Origin: Leptospira ilyithenensis
Lineage (GTDB): Bacteria > Spirochaetota > Leptospiria > Leptospirales > Leptospiraceae
Assembly: GCF_004771005.1 (NCBI RefSeq)
Contig: NZ_RQHV01000001.1
Coordinates: forward strand, 1-64,000
Reading direction: 5' to 3'
Length of the DNA stretch: 64,000 nt
Positions 57,462 through 64,000 of the stretch are shown piece after piece. The notes under the pieces were generated by a model. The model saw nothing but the letters and a program-made list of their open reading frames with translations, was not told where the DNA came from and made no database searches. The translations under genes and the position numbers were made by a program. Within the stretch, counting starts at the first letter, position 1. The number at the start of each line of letters is the position of its first letter.

Positions 57462-58751
57462 TTAGTGGTTTACGAAATCAAAAAAAATATCCAAAAGAGT
57501 TCCCTTCTTTTCTTTTCCCTTTGTAGCTTCGATTAACTTGCGATACATTTCTTCCATTGCATCAACGCATTTGCTCATTTCATGACCGGAAGCAATCTCA
57601 ATGGAATTTTTGGAAAACTCTTTATACTTCTCCGGATCATTCAAAAGTCGAATGGAAAGTTCCGCCAATTTTTTTACATCAAAAGGAGGCGCGATATATC
57701 CGTTTCTTTCCTCTTGGATGAGTTCAGGCAAAGCGAAAGAATCCACACCGACAGCAGGCAGCCCGCAAGCAATGGACTCAAGTACAACTAACCCTTGTGT
57801 CTCCATAGTGGAAGCAGTCAGAAACAAATCATATTGAGGGTATATATTGTGCAATTCCGCATTGGGAACAAACCCTTTGAAAATAATCGAGTCCTTTAAC
57901 TCCAAATGTTCCGCTTGTCTTTGCAAAGACGGAATGGCCGGACCTTCGCCTATGATTGTTAAGGTGGCTTTTGGGAAAACATCATGGATCAATTTGAATG
58001 AATTTAAAATCACATCGCAATTTTTCTCATAAGAAATCCTTCCCACATGCAAAAGTTTCGGAGCGGAATTGTCCAAAGATTTGACCTTGCCTGTAAATCG
58101 TTTCAAATCCATCCCGTTGGAAACAACCGTAACAGGCCGGGTGATTCCGTAATCCGCCAATTGTTTTTTGATCAAATGGCTCGGCGAAACTACAACATCA
58201 CACCTGTTATATAAGTCATTGCATATTTTTAGAATGATTTTTTTTCTAAGATTGAAATTGTCGAATTTTACAAATTTATCCAAGTCATCTATGTTCATTT
58301 TCTTTTTAAATTTGTTGATTTTAAAAAAAAGTTTGTCCAGTTTGAACAACCGATAGAAGGAAACATACATCTCTTGTTCTGCCATGAGTGTGTGATAAGT
58401 TCCAACAGTCGGTATCCCGAATCGTTCCGCTGCATTGACAGCGTAAACTCCAAGTAACCCGGGTGTGTGTATGTGAATGATATCGGGCTGAAAGTCTTCT
58501 ATGATTTTTTTGATTTTGCCTGGAGATGGTAGTACCACTTTGATGTCGGGGTAACTTGGCAAATATCCGGAGCGAAATCGAATTACCTGGATATTGTCGC
58601 CCATTCTCTCAAAATCCCCTTCTCCGTAACGAGGGGCGCAGATGGTGAATTCATGCCCCCGCAGGGATAAAAGTTCCGAAAAATTCTTTATCGAGACGGC
58701 TACGCCGTCCGTTTTCGGTAAAAATGTGTCGGAAAAATATAGAACTTTCAA
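57462..58751 (-). CDS. Glycosyltransferase family 4
   Basis: The 429-residue protein has the GT4 layout: '[19 protein letters not shown]', '[19 protein letters not shown]' and '[19 protein letters not shown]', the E-x7-E donor motif. It resembles 1,2-diacylglycerol or phosphatidylinositol-type glucosyltransferases. It starts with TTG at 58751 and AGAGG upstream. It is divergent from the O-antigen ligase-like gene, so their promoters must overlap the coding ends. Confidence 0.9.
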   Translation of the reverse strand: MKVLYFSDTFLPKTDGVAVSIKNFSELLSLRGHEFTICAPRYGEGDFERMGDNIQVIRFRSGYLPSYPDIKVVLPSPGKIKKIIEDFQPDIIHIHTPGLLGVYAVNAAERFGIPTVGTYHTLMAEQEMYVSFYRLFKLDKLFFKINKFKKKMNIDDLDKFVKFDNFNLRKKIILKICNDLYNRCDVVVSPSHLIKKQLADYGITRPVTVVSNGMDLKRFTGKVKSLDNSAPKLLHVGRISYEKNCDVILNSFKLIHDVFPKATLTIIGEGPAIPSLQRQAEHLELKDSIIFKGFVPNAELHNIYPQYDLFLTASTMETQGLVVLESIACGLPAVGVDSFALPELIQEERNGYIAPPFDVKKLAELSIRLLNDPEKYKEFSKNSIEIASGHEMSKCVDAMEEMYRKLIEATKGKEKKGTLLDIFFDFVNH

Positions 58752-58769
58752 TCGGAACCTCTTTACAAA

Positions 58770-60101
58770 ATGACGAAAGTATATACTTTCGATACAGCAA
58801 TGTTATACCGAATCTATCTTCTCTTTCTATCTCTGTCTATCATTTCCTGCGCTATTTCCGTTTCTTTGAGCCAGCTTTTTTTAGTCATTTCCTTCTGCTT
58901 ATTTTTGTTCTTGCCCGAAAAGCCGAATTTCAAATCTCCACTTGTATTAATCATTGTTTGTTTTTACTCCTGGCAATTTGTTACATTAATATTTCATTTT
59001 TTTGAAAGCGGATCGGATCTTTCCGTTATCTCCCGAGCATTCAAAGCGGAGATGAAAGATATCTTTTTGGCTTCGGCTTTTTTCTGCATTCAGGGAATCA
59101 AAAAAGAAGACCAACCGAAGTTAGAGAAAGTCTTACGTATTTTTTCCTACATAATTCTTATTACAGGTGCCTTATCCGTTTTTTCAGAAACGAGACTATC
59201 CAGGTTGATCTCCGATTTGTACAAAACATCTTCATCCTGGCCTTACCAACACCATTACGGAAGTTTGGCAGGGATCGATGTCTATCTTCCCATCGGACTC
59301 ATGAATACCCACCTAACATTCGGAGGATTGATTTCATTTGTTTTTCCATACTATTTCTTTCAAGTCTATGAAGTCTGGAAAAACAAAGAAAAATTATATC
59401 TGAGATTATTACATGCTTTCTGTTTTTTGACACTCTTATGCGTTTTTCTGTTTAATAACGCAAGATCCGCAATGTTAGGCTCTTCCATAAGCATAATACT
59501 GGGTTTGTATATTTTAATTTTCAAAAAGAACGAAATCTCGAAAAAAACGATCGGCATTGCATTCGGAACCGGGCTCGTCCTTGTTTTATTTCTCGGCACG
59601 GCATATTTGCAATCGGGAGCCGTGCGAAAAATCATCAAACCTTTGTTTGGTTCAGAGAAACATACTGATTCAGGCAGAACCTTTATCTGGGACTCCAGTT
59701 TTCCTCTAATAAAAAACAATCCTATATTCGGAATCGGGTCAGGCTCCTACCCCGAACAAATTGAGATATCCAGAAAGGAAAAATCCTTCGAGCACAGGGA
59801 ACTTTCCTTTTTTTACGAAGTAACCCAAAGAGGACATGCACATAACGATTACTTTCACCTAAGTTCTGTTTTTGGATTGCCTCAGGTGCTTTTGTATATT
59901 TTATTGAGTTGTTTCATCGTTTACGGTTTCGCGGACAATCGTTTTTCCAAACAAACAATGTATTGGACTATCGGCTTAACGGGCTTCTTTTTTTCAGGGC
60001 TTCTGCAATGTTATTTTCAAGATGACGAAGTTCTGATAGTATTTTTTTATTTTCTTGGATATTATCATATGCTAATAAATAAGGAAGATTTGATCGTATG
60101 A
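58770..60101 (+). CDS. O-antigen ligase/polymerase-like membrane protein
   Basis: The 443-residue protein has about ten transmembrane segments and the Wzy_C/WaaL loop with '[19 protein letters not shown]', then '[15 protein letters not shown]' and '[19 protein letters not shown]', the histidine-containing motif typical of the family. It ligates or polymerises lipid-linked glycan in the inner membrane. The start may be 58800 instead of 58770. It overlaps the GH5 gene (60098-60101). Confidence 0.85.
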   Translation: MTKVYTFDTAMLYRIYLLFLSLSIISCAISVSLSQLFLVISFCLFLFLPEKPNFKSPLVLIIVCFYSWQFVTLIFHFFESGSDLSVISRAFKAEMKDIFLASAFFCIQGIKKEDQPKLEKVLRIFSYIILITGALSVFSETRLSRLISDLYKTSSSWPYQHHYGSLAGIDVYLPIGLMNTHLTFGGLISFVFPYYFFQVYEVWKNKEKLYLRLLHAFCFLTLLCVFLFNNARSAMLGSSISIILGLYILIFKKNEISKKTIGIAFGTGLVLVLFLGTAYLQSGAVRKIIKPLFGSEKHTDSGRTFIWDSSFPLIKNNPIFGIGSGSYPEQIEISRKEKSFEHRELSFFYEVTQRGHAHNDYFHLSSVFGLPQVLLYILLSCFIVYGFADNRFSKQTMYWTIGLTGFFFSGLLQCYFQDDEVLIVFFYFLGYYHMLINKEDLIV

Positions 60102-62071
60102 AAAGATTACATCCGTCAGGTGAATGGTTTGAAGATGAATCCGGAAGAAAAGTAATCCTGCGAGGAGTAAACCTCGGCGGAGATACAAAGTCCCCTTATC
60201 CAAACGGCGGCACACATATTGCCACCGATTTTTCGGATCATAGGGACGTCAGCTTCGTAGGAAGACCTTTTCCTCTTGCAGATGCAAAAGAACATTTCAC
60301 TAGACTCCAAAAATGGGGTTTCAATTGTTTCAGGCTGCTGACCACTTGGGAAGCAATCGAACACAAAGGTCCGGACGATTATGACACCGAATATCTTGAC
60401 TATCTAACTGAAATTACACGACTTGCAGGCGACTACGGATTTTATGTTTTTGTCGATTTCCACCAAGACGTATGGAGTCGAATGACCGGAGGAGACGGTG
60501 CTCCCGGTTGGCTTTTTGAAAAGATCGGAATCGATTATACAAAATTATCGGATGCCGATGCAAGTATCGTCATGCAATTAAAATACGATTATACGAAGCC
60601 CGGAACAAGGCAGGAAGACAACTATCCCACGATGTGTTGGTCGCAAAACTATAAATATGCGGGAAATGCGATTCTATGGACTTTGTTTTTCGGAGGAAGG
60701 GACTTTGCTCCGAATTTTTTTATAGATGGGAAAAACGTTCAGGACTATATGCAGGATCATTATCTGGGCTGTATGTTGGCAGTTGCGGAAAGGATCAAAG
60801 ATTTTCCTCATGTTCTCGGATTTGATTCGTTAAACGAACCTGGCAAAGGTTTTATCGGAAAGGCGATGAACGATCGGGGCATATCGAATCACGAAGACGA
60901 TCCTGCGAAACCCGGACTGGCCTGGTCTGCAATAGATGCGCTTTACTCCGCCCAAGGTTTCACTATCGAGCTTCCTTATTTGGGACTCAGTATTATAAAA
61001 GGAGGATTTGTTCCGAAAAAAAAGCAAGTTGTCAATGAAAAACAAACGTCTATTTGGTTTTATCATGTACCGGGTGATCCGTTCCAATTGGAAGGCGCAT
61101 GGACTTTGACAAAAGACGGCACTCCCTTCATTGAAAAAAACGATTATTTTCAAGTAGTAAACGACAAACCGGTAGAGTTTGACCGGGATTATATGATTCC
61201 TTTCATTCGAAAAGTGGGAGAAGCAGTACATTCCGTTCGCAAGGATTGGATGATATTTGCGGAAAGGGAAGCGACTGACGGAGTATTCAAACCGAATTTC
61301 GACGGAGAACTTCCGCAAAACAGTGTTAATGCGACTCATTGGTATGATTATACTGTTTTGATTTTCAAACAATTCTTATATCCGATCGCACTCGACCCGA
61401 TCCGAAAAATTCCGGTATTCGGAGAAAACGGAATCCGCAAATCCTACGTTAATCAGTTAGCACGCGTTAAATCAGGAAGTTTAAATGTTCCTGGAAAAGT
61501 GCCGACTCTGATCGGAGAATTCGGAATTCCATTCGATTTAAAAGCAGGAAAAGCCTATAAAGAATGGAAAAAAGGAAATCATAGTCCCAAAATCTGGAAA
61601 AATCATGTAAGAGCACTCAATTGTATGTACAATGCGATGGATGATTTATTTCTTTCCAACACTCTTTGGAATTATACAGCGTCTAATAAAAACGATCTAA
61701 TGATCGGAGACGGATGGAATCAGGAAGATTTGAGTATTTATTCCGAAGATCAGAAACTTCCCGATGCAGAAGTAGATTTATATGGCGGAGGAGGACGGGC
61801 CTTGGAAGGATTTGTAAGACCATTTGCCCGATTCATCCAAGGAATTCCCAAAAAAATGAATTATCAACTATCCTCGAAGAAATTCATTCTTGAATGGATT
61901 GCGGATAAAAAGATTCAGGGACCTACTGAAATCGTTCTACCAAGATTCGTTTACCCTAACGGAATCAAGGTGGAATATGGAAATTGCAAACCGATTGCAG
62001 ATATTACGGATACACTTTTAATTCAAGCGGAGGAGGACGGACAAACGTTCGTTTCCATTCAAGCATTATGA
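60098..62071 (+). CDS. GH5 glycosidase, endoglycoceramidase-related
   Basis: The 657-residue protein has 'VILRGVNLGGDTKSP', 'LQKWGFNCFRLLTTWEAIE', 'VFVDFHQDVWSRMTGGDGA', the acid/base glutamate in 'GFDSLNEPGKGFIG' and the nucleophile glutamate in 'LIGEFGIPFD', matching GH5 proteins of the endoglycoceramidase or steryl-glucosidase type, here with a C-terminal beta-sandwich domain. No signal peptide is seen, so it may act on intracellular glycolipid. It is coupled by ATGA overlaps to the ligase-like gene before and the cyclase gene after. Confidence 0.82.
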   Translation: MKRLHPSGEWFEDESGRKVILRGVNLGGDTKSPYPNGGTHIATDFSDHRDVSFVGRPFPLADAKEHFTRLQKWGFNCFRLLTTWEAIEHKGPDDYDTEYLDYLTEITRLAGDYGFYVFVDFHQDVWSRMTGGDGAPGWLFEKIGIDYTKLSDADASIVMQLKYDYTKPGTRQEDNYPTMCWSQNYKYAGNAILWTLFFGGRDFAPNFFIDGKNVQDYMQDHYLGCMLAVAERIKDFPHVLGFDSLNEPGKGFIGKAMNDRGISNHEDDPAKPGLAWSAIDALYSAQGFTIELPYLGLSIIKGGFVPKKKQVVNEKQTSIWFYHVPGDPFQLEGAWTLTKDGTPFIEKNDYFQVVNDKPVEFDRDYMIPFIRKVGEAVHSVRKDWMIFAEREATDGVFKPNFDGELPQNSVNATHWYDYTVLIFKQFLYPIALDPIRKIPVFGENGIRKSYVNQLARVKSGSLNVPGKVPTLIGEFGIPFDLKAGKAYKEWKKGNHSPKIWKNHVRALNCMYNAMDDLFLSNTLWNYTASNKNDLMIGDGWNQEDLSIYSEDQKLPDAEVDLYGGGGRALEGFVRPFARFIQGIPKKMNYQLSSKKFILEWIADKKIQGPTEIVLPRFVYPNGIKVEYGNCKPIADITDTLLIQAEEDGQTFVSIQAL

Positions 62072-63930
62072 TAGACTTAAACTACATACTTACAAAATTT
62101 CCTTGGGAAGAAAAATACACCAAACAGGGAAAACCTTTGGATTTTTTTTGGGAGATAGAACTTAAAGTCACCAGAGAAGAAATCTGGCCTTATATCATAG
62201 ATACTTCCTCATTCAACCAAAGAATGGGAATGTCCAAAATGAATTATATAGAGAAAGACGGCAAACTATTCGGATCCGCCAAACAGGCCGGATTTAAAAT
62301 GGAGTGGGAAGAAGTTCCTTGGGAATGGGAATACCTGAAAGAGATGAATAATGCCCGTATCTTCTCAAAAGGTTTCGGACATTATGTTCGCACGAAATAT
62401 ATTTTGGAGCCTTACGGAGAATCCAGATCAAAATTGTATGTTTATTTCGGTTGGATTCCTCGTAACTTTCTAATGAAGAAATTATTAATTTATGCAATGC
62501 CCAAACTGGAAGAGGATTATTTTACTACTTTTGCTGAAATCCAAAAGGAAATCCAAAGAAATACAACCTCACTTCAAATAGGTGGGAATGTCGCGAGCCT
62601 GAAAGGTTTTGTGGCCGATCCCGAATGGAATAATGAAGAAAAACTTGATTTGGTGAAGCCGGACCTGATTAAAAGCGGAGTGAAAGAAGACGTAATCGAT
62701 TCCGTTTTTCATTGGATCAGAAACACAGGCGACAATGATCTGGATCGAATCCGAATCAAATATCTTACCAAACTTCTCAAACACGATTTTGACGATCTAT
62801 TATTGTTATTTTTATACGGAAGCAGATTGGGGATTTTTACGTTAAGTTGGGACATCGTATGTCCCCATTGTAGAGGAGTAAGAACCTCCTTACAAAAGCT
62901 GGGTGATATGCCGGCAAAGGACGAATGTGAAGTTTGTGATGTGGAATTCGAAACCACCGGAAAGAACTCGATTGAAGTAACATTTCACATTCACCCGTCT
63001 GTTCGTAAAATCGAAAAACAAATCTATTGCGCGGCGGAGCCGAACCGAAAAAGACATGTGCTTCTTTCCAAGTCGATTCCTCCGGGAAAAGCATTCTCGA
63101 CGGAACTCTTGATTCAACCGGGAGTATTTCGTTTGAGAAAACAAGGAGAGTCCCGTTACCATCTTGTGGATGTGGATGATAAATTCGAATCTAAAGATAT
63201 TATCTGGCTGGATAAAGAAGTCGCACAGGAAATGTATGTTCATACAAAACCGACTCTTGTGTTTCAAAATGAAGAAACAAAACCGATCACTATCATTTTA
63301 GAAGAAAGAAAAGAAGATCAAACCAGTCTCCGCCCCTCGGAATTGTTTAATTTTCCGGAATTCAGAGATTTGTTTTCGGAAGAAGCAATTGCCACCAATC
63401 TGCAGTTAGATATTGGTCTTCAAACAATTTTATTTACCGATATCGTCGGCTCTACCAAATTTTATGAAACGGAAGGCGACCATGGTGCTTTTTTGCAAGT
63501 CCGGGAACATTTTGTCAAAACTTATCAGATCATGAAAAGAGAAAAGGGAGTTGTGGTGAAAACCATAGGAGACGCGGTAATGGCATCATTCCCTGCTCCG
63601 GTTTATGCAATTCGTGCTTCAAAAGAATTGCAAGAATGGTTTCACTCGGAAAATAAACATACCCCTGTGCGAATTCGAATTTCCATGCACTATGGCAGTT
63701 GTTTGGCGGTGAATCTGAACAGTAATATCGATTATTTCGGAAACACGATCAATTACGCGGCAAAGATGCAATCTCATACGGAATCTGGAGAAATTTCTCT
63801 CAGTGAATCCGTTTTTCGGGATCAGGAAGTGAGAAAGTATTTTTTAGACAATGGAATCAAACTGAAGAAGCTCGATTTTCCTTTGTCCTGGGCGAATAGG
63901 ACCGATTCCATTTATATTTGGAAACCTTAA
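62068..63930 (+). CDS. Class III adenylate cyclase with DUF5939-type N-terminal region
   Basis: The 620-residue protein begins with an SRPBCC-like fold (about 10-160, 'TREEIWPYIIDTSSFNQRM'), then a middle part with a zinc-ribbon-like motif (C265-x2-C268 and C287-x2-C290, 'CPHC' and 'CEVC'), and a C-terminal class III cyclase domain (about 450-610). Catalytic positions: D458 and D502 (metal), K498, D555, N562. The usual transition-state arginine is K566 in 'INYAAKMQ'. The start at 62068 overlaps the GH5 stop (ATGA). It probably makes cAMP, though the Lys makes that unsure. Confidence 0.85.
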   Translation: MIDLNYILTKFPWEEKYTKQGKPLDFFWEIELKVTREEIWPYIIDTSSFNQRMGMSKMNYIEKDGKLFGSAKQAGFKMEWEEVPWEWEYLKEMNNARIFSKGFGHYVRTKYILEPYGESRSKLYVYFGWIPRNFLMKKLLIYAMPKLEEDYFTTFAEIQKEIQRNTTSLQIGGNVASLKGFVADPEWNNEEKLDLVKPDLIKSGVKEDVIDSVFHWIRNTGDNDLDRIRIKYLTKLLKHDFDDLLLLFLYGSRLGIFTLSWDIVCPHCRGVRTSLQKLGDMPAKDECEVCDVEFETTGKNSIEVTFHIHPSVRKIEKQIYCAAEPNRKRHVLLSKSIPPGKAFSTELLIQPGVFRLRKQGESRYHLVDVDDKFESKDIIWLDKEVAQEMYVHTKPTLVFQNEETKPITIILEERKEDQTSLRPSELFNFPEFRDLFSEEAIATNLQLDIGLQTILFTDIVGSTKFYETEGDHGAFLQVREHFVKTYQIMKREKGVVVKTIGDAVMASFPAPVYAIRASKELQEWFHSENKHTPVRIRISMHYGSCLAVNLNSNIDYFGNTINYAAKMQSHTESGEISLSESVFRDQEVRKYFLDNGIKLKKLDFPLSWANRTDSIYIWKP

Positions 63931-63948
63931 ACCGAGAGAACAACAGGC

Positions 63949-64000
63949 AAAAAGGCGAACTTTTTTGTAAAAAATTTCCCTCAAGAAAGGAATGACTTGC
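63949..64000 (+). repeat. Dispersed 3' element, copy E (cut by window end)
   Basis: Core AAAAAGGCGAACTT at 63949-63962 starts 18 bases after the cyclase stop, in the gene's direction. The rest runs out of the window. Confidence 0.6.

Noticed and set aside
61984..62067. N-terminal extension of the cyclase into the GH5 gene
   Set aside because: The ATG at 62068 is coupled to the GH5 stop, and the extension has no family match.
1..64000. tRNA, rRNA, CRISPR arrays
   Set aside because: No cloverleaf-like or rRNA-like segment and no regular short repeat-spacer pattern was seen in any intergenic region.

Overview
The window looks like a piece of a spirochaete chromosome, most probably Leptospira. 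The evidence is an LL-diaminopimelate aminotransferase (dapL) lysine branch, a FapA-type protein, a 7TMR-DISM/SpoIIE phosphatase, a DUF5939-type class III cyclase, many short exported proteins of unknown function, spirochaete-style lipoboxes and frequent TTG starts. G+C is moderate to low by eye. I saw no rRNA, tRNA, CRISPR array or intact insertion sequence.

Layout. 1-2232 is a decayed accessory stretch: a short MNT-type nucleotidyltransferase, remnants of a BrnT toxin and its CopG/BrnA antitoxin, an attC-like inverted repeat, a shattered GNAT acetyltransferase and a dispersed repeat. 2233-10375 holds a gamma-carbonic-anhydrase-like protein, the 2-oxoglutarate dehydrogenase operon in the order sucB-lpd-sucA closed by tandem terminators, and a divergent TetR/Old Yellow Enzyme pair with a clear operator. 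10656-16434 is a minus-strand run: two unknown proteins, bactofilin, pdxA, a small membrane protein, a DegT aminotransferase and an exported protein with an EF-hand-like loop. 16483-26543 is a plus-strand run: lytic transglycosylase, citrate synthase, 7TMR-SpoIIE phosphatase, two RNA methyltransferases, a glycosyltransferase-like protein and FapA. 26557-36032 is mostly minus: lipoprotein plus STAS protein; rho-rpmE followed by an IscU-like/pentapeptide-repeat fusion; a CBS-PAS-Fis regulator with a histone-H1-like tail; two exported proteins; dapL-DUF2203-pyrB. 36080-46969 mixes housekeeping genes (thioesterase, ubiA-ubiX, nth, rpmB, LOG protein, sppA, MBOAT acyltransferase) with unknowns. 47211-54601 has a class A penicillin-binding protein, an MBL hydrolase, rhomboid, lipoate ligase, glyA and a TANGO2/NRDE protein. 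54746-63930 is a glycan and signalling cluster: DUF4254, GT9, an exported protein, GT4, an O-antigen-ligase-like protein, a GH5 glycosidase related to endoglycoceramidases and an adenylate-cyclase-like protein, several with start-stop overlaps.

How the genes work together. gltA, sucA/sucB/lpd and the lipoate ligase serve the TCA cycle and its lipoylated E2. dapL, the transglycosylase, PBP1 and bactofilin serve the wall and cell shape. ubiA/ubiX serve quinone synthesis. The last 9 kb probably makes and modifies surface glycan.

The most notable items are a dispersed element with a conserved AAAAAGGCGAAC core, present five times, each time just after a gene end in the same orientation; the IscU-like/pentapeptide fusion that lacks the third cluster-ligand position; the CBS-PAS-HTH protein with a Lys/Pro/Ser tail; and the translationally coupled O-antigen-ligase/GH5/cyclase genes.
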